Positions 42,802-52,225 of a DNA stretch of 64,000 nt are shown here, one piece after another. Made by a program: the position numbers and the translations under genes. Source of the stretch: an uncultured Oscillospiraceae bacterium. GTDB lineage: Bacteria; Bacillota; Clostridia; Oscillospirales; Oscillospiraceae. Each line of letters begins with the position of its first letter. The first letter of the stretch is position 1. Where the stretch lies: NCBI GenBank assembly GCA_934597165.1, contig CAKTQP010000003.1, forward strand, positions 1 through 64,000. Direction: 5' to 3'. Under the pieces are notes generated by a model that was not told the origin of the DNA, did not search any database, and was given only the letters and a program-made list of their open reading frames with translations.

Positions 42802-43656
42802 TTAAGTACCTAATTTCTGGTGCAAGATCTCATAAAAGCTCCGATCCGTCACCCGCACCAGGTTGATGCGGCTGTCAGAGCTGCGCAGCTCGATCTTATC
42901 GTGGTCAGACAACCGGAAGGAGCCGCCGTCCGGGGACAGAAAGACCCCTTTCTTGCCGATGTGCCCCAGCTCCACCGTCACCACCCGATCCTTGCTGAGC
43001 ACGCAGGGGCGCACCCGCAGGTCGTGGGCGCAGATGGGGGTGACCAGGATGTTCTCGGCGGTGGGCTCCACGATGGGGCCGCCGGCGGAGACGTTATAGG
43101 CGGTGGAACCGGTGGGGGTGCCGATGATGACCCCGTCGCCGTTGCAGGCGAACAGCTCCACCCCGTCGGCGTAGATGACGAAATGAATTTCTTTGCCCAC
43201 GGCGCTGGTGCGGATGGTGGTCTCGTTCAGGGCGGTGTCCTCGTGGATGACCCGACCGTTCCGGATGACCCGGAAATCCAGCATCATGTGCGGTTCCAGC
43301 CGGTACTTGCCCTCCACCACCTGGCGCAGCAGTTTCACCTCGCCCGGCTCCAGCTCGGCCATGTAACCCAGGCTGCCGGTGTTCACCCCCAGGATGGGGA
43401 TGTTGTGGGTGCGGGCGAAGCGAGCCAGGTGGAGGATGGTGCCGTCGCCGCCAAAGCAGATGAGCATATCAGTGTCCGCCGCCTCTTCTTCTAAGTCTTT
43501 CCAATCAAATTTCTTGGCAAACCGAAAGTGGTCGTCCATGGGGAAGGGCAGGCACACCACGGTCTCTACACCGCACTCCTTCAGCACCTTCTCCGCCTCG
43601 CTCACCACGGTCATGCGCTTATCCCGGTACGGGTTGGGACTGAGTATAATCTTCAT
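42802..43656 (-). CDS. nadK: NAD kinase
   Basis: A 284-aa enzyme that phosphorylates NAD to NADP. GGDGT (69-73) and ALNETTIRTSAVG and GTPTGSTAYNVSAGGPIV are the conserved sites. Overlaps tlyA by 4 bp. Confidence 0.96.
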   Translation of the reverse strand: MKIILSPNPYRDKRMTVVSEAEKVLKECGVETVVCLPFPMDDHFRFAKKFDWKDLEEEAADTDMLICFGGDGTILHLARFARTHNIPILGVNTGSLGYMAELEPGEVKLLRQVVEGKYRLEPHMMLDFRVIRNGRVIHEDTALNETTIRTSAVGKEIHFVIYADGVELFACNGDGVIIGTPTGSTAYNVSAGGPIVEPTAENILVTPICAHDLRVRPCVLSKDRVVTVELGHIGKKGVFLSPDGGSFRLSDHDKIELRSSDSRINLVRVTDRSFYEILHQKLGT

Positions 43657-44459
43657 GGTACCCTCTCCAATTCTTTATGTGATGTTTCTACCAGGGTATG
43701 CAGATCGGGGATGCAGTTCTCCCCCGCCTCCGCCGTGAGCCAGCCCAGGTACTCGATGTTCCCCTCCGGCCCCTTGATGGGGGAATAGGTCATCCCCTTC
43801 ACGGTCAGGTCATTCTCCGCCGCGTGGTGCAAAAACTGCTCCAGCACCGCCAGATGCACCTTGGGGTCGCGCACGACCCCCTTCTTGCCCACCTTGTCCT
43901 TGCCCGCCTCGAACTGGGGCTTGATGAGGCAGACCAGGTTGGCATTGTCCGCCAGCAGCGGACGCAGGGCTGGGAAGATAAGCCCCAGAGAGATGAAGGA
44001 CACGTCCACTGAGACGAAATCCAACGGCTCGGGGATCTGTTCCTTTGTCAAGTACCGGGCGTTGGTGCGCTCCATGCACACCACCCGTTCATCCTGCCGC
44101 AGCTTCCAATCCAGCTGCCCATAGCCCACGTCCACGGCGTACACCTTTTTCGCCCCGTTTTGGAGCATACAGTCGGTGAACCCGCCGGTGGACGCGCCGC
44201 AGTCCATGGCGACGGCATCCTGCAAGGTCAGGGGGAAGCACTGCATGGCTTTCTCCAATTTCAGGCCGCCTCGGCTCACGTAGCGCAGGGTCTTGCCCCG
44301 CACCTCGATGACCGCCGTGTCGGCGATCTGGGCGCCGCACTTGTCCACCCGTTTGCCGTCCACGAAGACCAGACCGCTCATGATGATGGCCTGTGCCTTC
44401 TGACGGCTCTCGGCCAGCCCTTGTGCGGCCATGGCCACATCCAGCCGTGTTTTACTCAT
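43653..44459 (-). CDS. tlyA: TlyA-family rRNA 2'-O-methyltransferase
   Basis: A 268-aa YqxC/TlyA protein. N-terminal S4 RNA-binding domain (MSKTRLDVAMAAQGLAESR), then a FtsJ-like methyltransferase with MDCGASTGGFTDCML (SAM) and the catalytic Lys-Asp-Lys-Glu-type fold (VSVDVSFIS, LIKPQFEAGKDKVGKKG). Old annotations call it hemolysin A. Between dxs and nadK; overlaps both by 4 bp. Confidence 0.95.
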   Translation of the reverse strand: MSKTRLDVAMAAQGLAESRQKAQAIIMSGLVFVDGKRVDKCGAQIADTAVIEVRGKTLRYVSRGGLKLEKAMQCFPLTLQDAVAMDCGASTGGFTDCMLQNGAKKVYAVDVGYGQLDWKLRQDERVVCMERTNARYLTKEQIPEPLDFVSVDVSFISLGLIFPALRPLLADNANLVCLIKPQFEAGKDKVGKKGVVRDPKVHLAVLEQFLHHAAENDLTVKGMTYSPIKGPEGNIEYLGWLTAEAGENCIPDLHTLVETSHKELERVP

Positions 44460-46294
44460 CTTTCCGCCTCCCGCATGACCGACGCAATGTGGTCACTGTT
44501 GATACCCAGCTTCTCACGCAGCTGGGGAATGGTCCCGTGTGGCACGAACTGGTCGCCGGTGTTCAGCAGCTTCAGCGCCTTCAGCGCCAGCCCTTCCGCT
44601 GCCACCGCGCCTGCCAGCGCCACGCCCAGGGAGCCTGTCTGGATGACCTCCTCCGCCACCAGCAGCCGCCCGGTCTTTCGCACTGACGTCAGCACCGTCT
44701 CCGGCGCCAGCGGCGCCAGCTGGTTGAGCTTGACCACCTCCACCGAGATACCTTCCGCGTCCAACGCTTCCGCCGCCGCCAGCACTTCCCCGGTCATGGT
44801 GCCGTAGCACACCGCCGTCCAGTCGCTGCCCTCACGCAGCACCGCCGCAGCGCCCTGGCTGTGGTCGTCGCTGTAGCCGTTCTCGCCGCCGCGGGCGTAA
44901 CGGAGCGCGACCGGGCCATCCAGCTCGTACAGGGCGCGGTGGAGCATGGAACGGGTCTCGGCGAAGCTGGCTGGGGCCAGCAGGGTCAGTCCGGGTACGG
45001 TGGACAGGTAGGCCACGTCGAACAGCCCCTGGTGGGTCTCGCCATCGTCCCCCACCAGACCGGCACGGTCGACCCCCAGCACCATATGTAGCCTCTGGAG
45101 AGCCATATCGTGGATGAGCATATCGTAGCCCCGCTGCAAGAAGGAGGAGTAGACGGCGAACACCGGCAGCATCCCCTGTTTCGCCATGCCGGAGCACATG
45201 GCCACGGCGTGGCCTTCCGCGATACCCACGTCAAAAAACCGTTCGGGACAGCGGATGGCAAAGGGGTCTAATCCGGTGCCCGACCGCATGGCGGCGGTGA
45301 CGGCGCAGATCTTCGGGTCGTCCACCGCCAGGCGGCTCAGTTCCTCCCCGAACACCGAGGAGAAGTTCTGCCCGCTGGCCTTCAGGGGTTTGCCGGTGGC
45401 CACGTCGAAGGGGGACACGCCGTGATAGGCGTCCGGGGTCTCCTCGGCATGAGGCCAGCCCTTGCCCTTGACCGTGCGGACGTGAACCAGCACCGGACCC
45501 GGCAGGGATTTCGCCCAACGGAGCAGGCGGGTCAGTTCCCCCACCTGGTGGCCGTCCACGGGGCCGATGTAGGTGAAGCCCATGTCCTCGAAGAAGCTGC
45601 TGGGCAGGATGGTGCCCTTGATGCTCTTCTTTATTTTGTGGTTAAAGTTATACAAAACCCGTCCGCCGGGGATTTTTTCGAACACTTTTCGGTACGCCCG
45701 CTTGAAAGACAGGTAGGTGGGACGCAGGTGGTTCCGCGCCAGCAGGGTGGCGATGCCGCCCACGTTCTTCTGGATGGACATGCCGTTGTCGTTGAGGATG
45801 ACCACCAGGTTCTCCCCGCTCTGCCCGGCGTCGGACAGCCCCTCGTAGGCCAGGCCGCCGGTCAATGCGCCGTCGCCGATGAGGGCGATGACCTGGTAAT
45901 CCTGCTTCTGCAGCGTCCGCGCACGAGCCATGCCCACGGCCACAGAGACCGAATTGGAGGCGTGGCCGGCGATGAAGGCGTCGTGCTCGCTCTCCTCCGG
46001 CTTGGGGAAACCGGACAGGCCGCCCATCTTCCGCAGGGTGGTCATCCGGTCTGCTCGGCCGGTCAATATTTTATGGCAATAGCACTGGTGTCCCACGTCG
46101 AAGACCAGGCGATCCTTGGCCGTGTCGTACACCCGATGGATGGCCACGGTCAGCTCCACTGCCCCTAGATTGGATGCCAAATGTCCCCCCGTCTGACTGA
46201 CGGTGGCAAGGAGCGATCTGCGCAGTTCCTGACACAGGGTTTCCGCCTCCTGGTCAGAAATTTGGTGCAGATCCTGGGAAAAAAGATCTGGCAC
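44456..46294 (-). CDS. dxs: 1-deoxy-D-xylulose-5-phosphate synthase
   Basis: A 612-aa thiamine-diphosphate enzyme, first step of the MEP pathway. TGGHLASNLGAVELTVAIH, GDGALTGGLAYEGLSDAG (ThDP/Mg site) and GLVGDDGETHQGLFDVAYL are intact. I choose the GTG at 46294, with AAAGGAGG 7 nt before it, over the ATG at 46324, which lacks a ribosome site. Order ispA-dxs-tlyA is conserved. Confidence 0.95.
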   Translation of the reverse strand: MPDLFSQDLHQISDQEAETLCQELRRSLLATVSQTGGHLASNLGAVELTVAIHRVYDTAKDRLVFDVGHQCYCHKILTGRADRMTTLRKMGGLSGFPKPEESEHDAFIAGHASNSVSVAVGMARARTLQKQDYQVIALIGDGALTGGLAYEGLSDAGQSGENLVVILNDNGMSIQKNVGGIATLLARNHLRPTYLSFKRAYRKVFEKIPGGRVLYNFNHKIKKSIKGTILPSSFFEDMGFTYIGPVDGHQVGELTRLLRWAKSLPGPVLVHVRTVKGKGWPHAEETPDAYHGVSPFDVATGKPLKASGQNFSSVFGEELSRLAVDDPKICAVTAAMRSGTGLDPFAIRCPERFFDVGIAEGHAVAMCSGMAKQGMLPVFAVYSSFLQRGYDMLIHDMALQRLHMVLGVDRAGLVGDDGETHQGLFDVAYLSTVPGLTLLAPASFAETRSMLHRALYELDGPVALRYARGGENGYSDDHSQGAAAVLREGSDWTAVCYGTMTGEVLAAAEALDAEGISVEVVKLNQLAPLAPETVLTSVRKTGRLLVAEEVIQTGSLGVALAGAVAAEGLALKALKLLNTGDQFVPHGTIPQLREKLGINSDHIASVMREAER

Positions 46295-46330
46295 AGCTGC
46301 GCCTCCTTTCTCGCTCGGTATCATACCGTT

Positions 46331-47215
46331 TTATTTCTCTCGTCCGGCCAGATAATCCGCCAGATCACACAAAAAGTCCACGTCCGGGAGACAACCCCGG
46401 ATGGCCTCTTTCGCCGCCGCCGTCTGCTGAGCGATGACGTTGGCGCATTTGTCCAGCCCCAACAGGGACACGTAGGTGGACTTGTGGCTCTCGGCGTCGT
46501 TGCCCACCGGCTTGCCCATCTCCTCCTCGGTGGAGGTGACGTTGAGCATATCGTCCCGCACCTGGAAGGCCAGGCCAATGGCCTTGGCGTAGTGCTCTGC
46601 TGCGGACACCATGGGGTCATCCACCGGCACGCCTGTCGCCAGGACGCCCATGACGCAGGCCGCGTTCAGCAGGCACCCGGTCTTGAGCTGGTTCATCCGA
46701 GCCACTTCCTTCAAGGTCAGCGTCCGGGTCTCCCCCTCCATGTCCAGCTGCTGTCCGCCGCACATGCCCAGGACGCCTGCCGCACGTGCCAAAGTCAGGC
46801 CAGCGGCGGTGTTCACCTCTGCTGGGAGGGGTGCGGTCAGGATGGTCTCAAAGGCGGCTGCCTGGAGGGCGTCACCGGCCAGGGTGGCGGTGCACTCACC
46901 GAACATCTTGTGGTTGGTGAGCTTGCCCCGGCGCAGGTCATCGTTGTCCATGCTGGGCAGGTCATCGTGGATGAGGGAATAGGTGTGGAGCATCTCCACC
47001 GCGCAGGCATAGGGCAGCGCCTGCTCCAGATCCCCCCCTGCCGCTTCACAGAATTTCAGCGCCAGGATGGGTCGGATGCGTTTTCCGCCTGCTAGGAGGC
47101 TGTAGCGCATGGCGTCCAGCAGTTTTTGCTGGGGGGCCGGTTTGGTGAAATAGGATGCCAGGTTGACCTCGATGAGTCCCTGACAGCGCTGAAATTCAAA
47201 TTGGAATTGGTTCAT
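46331..47215 (-). CDS. ispA: polyprenyl (farnesyl-type) diphosphate synthase
   Basis: A 294-aa trans-prenyltransferase. First Asp-rich motif DDLPSMD (84-90) with a small residue pattern typical of C15 makers; GKRIRP (44-49) binds IPP. The second motif reads DDMLN (221-225), Asn replacing the usual last Asp. Between xseB and dxs, as in Bacillus. Confidence 0.93.
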   Translation of the reverse strand: MNQFQFEFQRCQGLIEVNLASYFTKPAPQQKLLDAMRYSLLAGGKRIRPILALKFCEAAGGDLEQALPYACAVEMLHTYSLIHDDLPSMDNDDLRRGKLTNHKMFGECTATLAGDALQAAAFETILTAPLPAEVNTAAGLTLARAAGVLGMCGGQQLDMEGETRTLTLKEVARMNQLKTGCLLNAACVMGVLATGVPVDDPMVSAAEHYAKAIGLAFQVRDDMLNVTSTEEEMGKPVGNDAESHKSTYVSLLGLDKCANVIAQQTAAAKEAIRGCLPDVDFLCDLADYLAGREK

Positions 47216-47218
47216 ACT

Positions 47219-47446
47219 TTATCCTTTCAAAGGCGTTTCCACCGGCTCGCCGTCCGGGCCTTTGGTCAATTTCAAGATCTTCTGTTCCGCCTGATCCAGC
47301 TGCTTGGAACAGGCTGTCGCCAGCTTGGTGCCCTCCTCAAAGAGCGCCAGGGATTCGTCCAGGGTGGACTCCCCGCGCTCCAAGATGGACACGATCTCCT
47401 CCAGGCGCGCCATGGACTCCTCAAAGGGTTTCTTTTTTGCTGCCAT
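47219..47446 (-). CDS. xseB: exodeoxyribonuclease VII small subunit
   Basis: A 75-aa subunit. FEESMARLEEIVSILERGESTLDESLALFEEGTKL-type helical hairpin (read from about residue 8 to 42). Overlaps xseA by 26 bp. Confidence 0.94.
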   Translation of the reverse strand: MAAKKKPFEESMARLEEIVSILERGESTLDESLALFEEGTKLATACSKQLDQAEQKILKLTKGPDGEPVETPLKG

Positions 47447-48680
47447 TCGTCTTCTGCTCCTTTTCGCTGGTTTCCAAGGGGTATTGTTTCATGACGGTAC
47501 ACCCTAACTGCCCGTCCACCACCCGCAATCGGATGCGCTCCCCCAGCTCCACGCTGTGGACGGAGGTGATGACCTTGCCGTCCTCGTCCTGCGCCATGGC
47601 GTAACCGCGTCCCAGGACTTTCAGGGGGCTGAGTGCGTCCAGAGTGGACGTCAGACCCGCCAGGCGGGTGCGTTCTAGGTGCTGACGACGGTCTAACAGG
47701 TCGGTCAGCTTCTGCTGGGCGGTTTCTAGGCGTGTCCGTCCGTTGTGGACAGGCACCATGGGGTCGGTGAGGACGTTAGAGGTGCGCAGGCGCTCCAGCT
47801 TCTGGCTGGCGCTCTGGAGCTGCCCCAACATGGCCTGCCGACAACGCTGCCCCAGCTGATCCACGTACTGCTTCAGCTCCAGCTGGTCGGGCACCGCCAA
47901 TTCCGCCCCGTTGGAAGGGGTGGCGGCACGAAGGTCGGCCACGTAGTCGATGATGGTCACGTCCGGCTCATGACCCACGGCGGAGATGACCGGGATGTCT
48001 GACTCATACACCGCACGGGCCAGATTTTCGTCGTTGAACGCCCACAAATCCTCCATAGAACCGCCGCCTCGGCCGATGATGATGAGCTCCGCCACCTGCT
48101 TCCGGTTGGCGTAGCGCATGGCACCCGTCAGCTCCGCTGCCGCACCGGCTCCCTGCACCCGCACAGGCAGGAGCTTCACCGTGGCCATGGGCCAGCGGGC
48201 GTTCAGGATGCGGGTCATGTCGTGGACGGCGGCACCGGCTTGGGAGGTGATGAGGGCGATGGTCTCGGGGTAGCGCGGGATGGGCTTCTTGTGCTCGGCG
48301 GCAAATAACCCCTCCTGATACAGCTTGTTCTTCAGCTGCTCGAAGGCCACGTACAGTTCCCCCACCCCGTCCGGAGTCAGGGCGTCCACGTACAGCTGAT
48401 ACTGCCCGTCCCGTGGGAAGGCGGTGATGCGGCCGTAGGCGATGACCTTCATGCCGCTCTCCGGCTGGAACCGCAGGCGGGTGGCCGAGGAGCGGAACAG
48501 GACGCAGCGGAGGGCTCCGCCGGTGTCCTTGAGGGTGAAATAGTGGTGGCCGGAGGGGTATTTTTTGTAGTTTGAAATCTCCCCCCGGATGTAGATGCCG
48601 GAGAGGTTCCGGTCACCGTCCAGGATGCTCTTGATGTAGGTGTTCACCTGGGTGACCGTATAGATGGGTTTCGAAGCCAT
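47421..48680 (-). CDS. xseA: exodeoxyribonuclease VII large subunit
   Basis: A 419-aa nuclease subunit. N-terminal OB-fold (LSGIYIRGEISNYKKYPSGH) and the catalytic domain with RGGGSMEDLWAFN and SAVGHEPDVTIIDYVADLRA. Starts directly at the stop of the M22 gene. Confidence 0.96.
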   Translation of the reverse strand: MASKPIYTVTQVNTYIKSILDGDRNLSGIYIRGEISNYKKYPSGHHYFTLKDTGGALRCVLFRSSATRLRFQPESGMKVIAYGRITAFPRDGQYQLYVDALTPDGVGELYVAFEQLKNKLYQEGLFAAEHKKPIPRYPETIALITSQAGAAVHDMTRILNARWPMATVKLLPVRVQGAGAAAELTGAMRYANRKQVAELIIIGRGGGSMEDLWAFNDENLARAVYESDIPVISAVGHEPDVTIIDYVADLRAATPSNGAELAVPDQLELKQYVDQLGQRCRQAMLGQLQSASQKLERLRTSNVLTDPMVPVHNGRTRLETAQQKLTDLLDRRQHLERTRLAGLTSTLDALSPLKVLGRGYAMAQDEDGKVITSVHSVELGERIRLRVVDGQLGCTVMKQYPLETSEKEQKTNGSKKETL

Positions 48681-49610
48681 TTACTTCCCCCAATCCATCT
48701 GCCGTGCCGTCAGCACCGCGGTGCCCATGGCGTTGTCGGTGGAATAGGCCGGGGGCGCGAAAACGGCATCATAGAGGTACTTGCGCAGGATGCTGTTGGA
48801 CGCCACGCCGCCGGAGCAGAGCACGGGCAGGCCGGGATACTGCTCCATGGCACGGTCGGTGACCCGGCGCACCAGGGAGGCGATGGTCTCCAGGGTGAAG
48901 CGGGCGATGTCCGCTGGTTCCTTGTGCTGCGCCACCTGCTGCTTCACCTTGTTCTCGATGCCGGAGAAGGAGAACTGCAGGCTGTCGATGCGCACCCGGA
49001 AGCGCTCCTTTTTGTCGCTCTCCGACGCCAGCTTGTCCAGGGCTTTCCCGGCGGGGAAGTCCAGGTGTAGGTACTGCCCCGTCCGGTCGATGAGCTGACC
49101 GGCGGAGATGTCGGTGGTGCCGCCGATGCGGGCGGCGCGGACGTTGCCGTTTTCTGGCACCACCAGCAGCAGTTCGGTAGTGCCGCCGGACAGGTGCCAG
49201 GCCAACATGGGCTGATCCAACAGCTCCAATCGCTTCGCCGCCCAGCAGACGGCTGCGATGTGCCCCTGCTGGTGGGAGAAGGCGTAGAAGGGCACACCCA
49301 GGGTCTCCGCCAGGATGCGTCCCTGGGACGCACCAGCCAGGAAGCAGGGCATATAGGAGCCTTCCACCGCTCTGGGCTGGGTGCTGGCACCCACCGCGGC
49401 GATGTCCTGCAAGAACCCAGCCTCCCGCAGCTCGGCAAAGCGCTGGGGCAGGTTCTTCACGTGCTGGAACAGAGCCTCGTTCTGCCGCAAGCCCAGTTCG
49501 CCAGGCTTGACGGTGAGGAGCTGGGAGCTGTTGTACCCGCTGCCGTCGGCGCGGCAGACGGCGGCGGAGGTGGTGTAGTTGCTGGTGTCCAGCCCCAGAA
49601 AACCGGTCAT
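48681..49610 (-). CDS. TsaD-like M22 (Gcp/Kae1) paralogue
   Basis: A 309-aa ASKHA-fold protein of the Gcp/TsaD family. LGLDTSNYTTSAAV opens it; His113 and His117 (SHQQGH) sit at the metal site where TsaD has HMEGH; LSGGTTELLLV and CSGGVASNSILR follow. It is shorter and more divergent than TsaD, and TsaB/TsaE are not adjacent, so I read it as a paralogue rather than the t6A enzyme itself. Between nusB and xseA, taking the place folD holds in Bacillus. Confidence 0.82.
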   Translation of the reverse strand: MTGFLGLDTSNYTTSAAVCRADGSGYNSSQLLTVKPGELGLRQNEALFQHVKNLPQRFAELREAGFLQDIAAVGASTQPRAVEGSYMPCFLAGASQGRILAETLGVPFYAFSHQQGHIAAVCWAAKRLELLDQPMLAWHLSGGTTELLLVVPENGNVRAARIGGTTDISAGQLIDRTGQYLHLDFPAGKALDKLASESDKKERFRVRIDSLQFSFSGIENKVKQQVAQHKEPADIARFTLETIASLVRRVTDRAMEQYPGLPVLCSGGVASNSILRKYLYDAVFAPPAYSTDNAMGTAVLTARQMDWGK

Positions 49611-50071
49611 GCCTGGTCGCCTCCGGGCAGCTCTTTGCGGACGAAGGAACCCAAAATGCCGTTGACAAAAGAGGCTACCTTGGGTTCGTCGTACTTTTTC
49701 GCCAGCTCCACCGCAGCGTTGATGGCGGCGGAGGCGGGGATCTCGGGCATATAGAGCACCTCGTACATGGCCACCCGCATGATGGCGGCGGCGATGCGAG
49801 GGATGCGCTGGAACTTCCAGCCGATGGCGTATTTGCTGATGTACTCATCCAGTTCGTACCCGTGTTCCCCCACGCCTTCCACCAGCTTGCGGATATAGGC
49901 GCACTGTTTCTCGTCCGGGAACTCGGCGTACAGCGGGTCGATCTCGGCGATCTCCCCAAAGCGTTCCTGGGTCAACTCCTGCTCCAGCAGTTCCTGGGCA
50001 GAGAGGTTGGAAAAGCCCAGCTCAAAGGCGTAATGTACCGCGATCTCACGGGCAACGGTCCTGGTTATCAT
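49607..50071 (-). CDS. nusB: transcription antitermination factor NusB
   Basis: A 154-aa all-helical RNA-binding protein. REIAVHYAFELGFSN at the N-terminus, IPRIAAAIMRVAMYEVLYMPEIPASAAINAAVELAKKY-type core (about 98-136), and VNGILGSF end. I start at the ATG at 50071; a longer frame to 50239 crosses the promoter. First gene of the nusB-recN run. Confidence 0.94.
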   Translation of the reverse strand: MITRTVAREIAVHYAFELGFSNLSAQELLEQELTQERFGEIAEIDPLYAEFPDEKQCAYIRKLVEGVGEHGYELDEYISKYAIGWKFQRIPRIAAAIMRVAMYEVLYMPEIPASAAINAAVELAKKYDEPKVASFVNGILGSFVRKELPGGDQA

Positions 50072-50165
50072 GATTGGTGTACCCCCATCGTTATGGTCTA
50101 GATTGGTTTGGGCAGGGGCGTGACTGGCCAGCGCCGATAGCCCCCCACTATGTATGTTATCCCTT

Positions 50166-50195
50166 ATTATACACCACAATATACAAAAAGGGAAC
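50166..50195 (-). promoter_or_regulatory. promoter of the nusB-recN run
   Basis: Minus-strand -10 TATAAT (50166-50171); the -35 is poor (TTCCCT at 17-bp spacing). About 95 bp precede the nusB start; no other feature seen there. Confidence 0.6.
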
Positions 50196-50256
50196 CACAG
50201 TTTTGCCGGAATTGGTGGTGATTCGGCAATCTCTTCCAAAATTCCGCCTCCAGCGG

Positions 50257-50298
50257 AAAAAGAATGTGCCGACCGGCACGGGGCCTGTCAGCACATTC
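50257..50298 (-). terminator. terminator of the pot operon
   Basis: GAATGTGC/GCACATTC stem (50262-50269 with 50291-50298) with a GC-rich inner segment, then five Ts on the minus strand (50257-50261). Confidence 0.85.
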
Positions 50299-50307
50299 CC
50301 AATTTCA

Positions 50308-51387
50308 TTAACTTTTCAGCTGCACCCACAGCTCGTCGTACAAGTCCAAAGTCTCCTTGGGCAGGTTCACGAACATCTCGCAGCGGCTCAGCGCCTCCTT
50401 GCTGGGGTTGAGCACCGCCGCGGTCTCCTCGTCCAGGTCGGCCTTGTAGTCCTCCATCACCTGGGGCAGCGGGCTGCCGTACCAGATGTAGTCCAGGTTG
50501 GCCATGGAGGCGTCGTAGGAGCACATGAAATTGATCCACGCCTCTGCCTCCGTCTTGTTCCGGGCACCCTTGGGCACGCACATGGCGTCCACGAAGAAGT
50601 TGGCGCCCTCCTTGGGGATGGCGAAGGCCAAGTCCGGATTGTTCTCCTTCATGCTCAGGAAGTCACCAGCATAGTACACGCCCATGGCGGCTTCCCCGCC
50701 CTCCAGCTTGTCAAAGATCTGATCCATGACATACGCCTGCAAAATGTCCTTCTGCTTCACCAGCAGGTCGTAGGCCTCCATCAGCTCCTTTTTGTCGGTG
50801 GTGTTGATGGAGTAGCCCAGGTAGGACAAGGCCACGGCGAAGGCGTCACGGGGATTGTCGATCATCAAGATCTCACCCTTATACTTCTCATCGAACAAGA
50901 TCGACCAGCTGTCCACCGGCTCGGTCACCATCTTGGTGTTGTAGATGATACCGGTGGTGCCCCAGGTGTAGGGCACGGAGTAGAGGTTCTCCGGGTCGTA
51001 GGGCAAATTCTTGTAGTCGTCCCCAATGAGCTTAAAGTTGGGGATATTGGAAAAGTCCAGCTTCTCCAACATTCCCTCCTCAATGAGTCGGGAGAGCATA
51101 TAGTCGGAAGGCACTACCACATCATAGGTGGAGCCGCCGGTCTTGAGCAGCGAATAGAGCGTCTCATTGCTCTCCGTGGTGGTGTAATTGACCTTGATGC
51201 CAGTCTGCTTCTCAAACTGGCCAATCAGGTCGGTGTCGATGTACTCACCCCAGGAGCACACGTTCACCTCTCGCCCCGTCCGGACGGCGCTGCCGGATGT
51301 GCTGGACTCGCCGCCGGAACCGCAGCCGGTGAGCAGAGCGGCACTGGCCAGGAAGCCGGCCAGGACAGATAGCATACGTTTCTTCAT
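50308..51387 (-). CDS. potD: spermidine/putrescine ABC transporter substrate-binding lipoprotein
   Basis: A 359-aa PotD/PotF-type lipoprotein. Signal peptide with lipobox LLTGC (Cys22), then NVCSWGEYIDTDLIGQFEKQ and YNTKMVTEPVDSWSILFDEK, family hallmarks. Last gene of potABCD, 13 bp after potC. Confidence 0.93.
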   Translation of the reverse strand: MKKRMLSVLAGFLASAALLTGCGSGGESSTSGSAVRTGREVNVCSWGEYIDTDLIGQFEKQTGIKVNYTTTESNETLYSLLKTGGSTYDVVVPSDYMLSRLIEEGMLEKLDFSNIPNFKLIGDDYKNLPYDPENLYSVPYTWGTTGIIYNTKMVTEPVDSWSILFDEKYKGEILMIDNPRDAFAVALSYLGYSINTTDKKELMEAYDLLVKQKDILQAYVMDQIFDKLEGGEAAMGVYYAGDFLSMKENNPDLAFAIPKEGANFFVDAMCVPKGARNKTEAEAWINFMCSYDASMANLDYIWYGSPLPQVMEDYKADLDEETAAVLNPSKEALSRCEMFVNLPKETLDLYDELWVQLKS

Positions 51388-51400
51388 ACTGCTCCCCTCC

Positions 51401-52225
51401 TCACTGCTGCGCCCGTTTCAGCGCTTTTTTTCGGGCGTTCTCCTGCCGCATCTCGCGGATGTTCACGATGGCCAAGAGCAGGAGGACGGTGACGAAGAGC
51501 AAGGTCGAGACGGCGTTGATCTCCGGGCTGATGCGCTTACGGGTCATGGCGTAGATGGTCATGGACAGGGTCTGCACCTTGCTGCCTGCCGTGAAGTAAC
51601 TGATGACGAAGTCGTCGATACTCATGGTGAAGGCGATGAGCAGGCCGTTGATGATGCCGGGCATGATCTCCGGGATGACCACCTTATAAAAGGCCTGCAT
51701 CCAGGTACAGCCCAGGTCTTGAGCGGCGTCGATGAGGTTCTTGTCCATCTGGTAGAGCTTAGGCATGATGGACATGATGACGTAGGGGATGTTGAAGGTG
51801 ATGTGGGCGATGAGCAGGGTCACGTAGCCCAGGTCGAAGTGCAAAATCCCGCCAGCCGCCACGAAGAGCAGGCAGAGGCTGACGCCGGTGGCGATATCCG
51901 CGTTGATGACCGGGATGTTGTTGATGGTCAGCAGGGGACGGCTCCAGCGCTTGCGCATATTGTAGAAGCCGATGGCGGCGAAGGTACCGGCCACGGTGGC
52001 GATGAGGGCGGCCAGGACGGAGACGGAGAGCGTCGTACTCAGGGCGCTCAAAATTTCGCTGTCCTGGAACAGCTCCCGATACCAGTCCAGAGAGAAGCCC
52101 GTCCAGACGGCGCGGCTCTTGCTGCTGTTGAAGGAGAATACGATCAGTACGAAAATGGGGGCGTACAGAAAGAGGAAGACCAGGGCCATGAACAGGCGGC
52201 TTCCGATACGGCGTTCGTTTCTCAT
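51401..52225 (-). CDS. potC: polyamine ABC transporter permease (PotC-like)
   Basis: A 274-aa permease with six predicted helices. The EAA loop DAAQDLGCTWMQAFYKVVIPE (read about 148-168, key Gly) docks to the ATPase. Overlaps potB by 4 bp. Confidence 0.93.
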   Translation of the reverse strand: MRNERRIGSRLFMALVFLFLYAPIFVLIVFSFNSSKSRAVWTGFSLDWYRELFQDSEILSALSTTLSVSVLAALIATVAGTFAAIGFYNMRKRWSRPLLTINNIPVINADIATGVSLCLLFVAAGGILHFDLGYVTLLIAHITFNIPYVIMSIMPKLYQMDKNLIDAAQDLGCTWMQAFYKVVIPEIMPGIINGLLIAFTMSIDDFVISYFTAGSKVQTLSMTIYAMTRKRISPEINAVSTLLFVTVLLLLAIVNIREMRQENARKKALKRAQQ

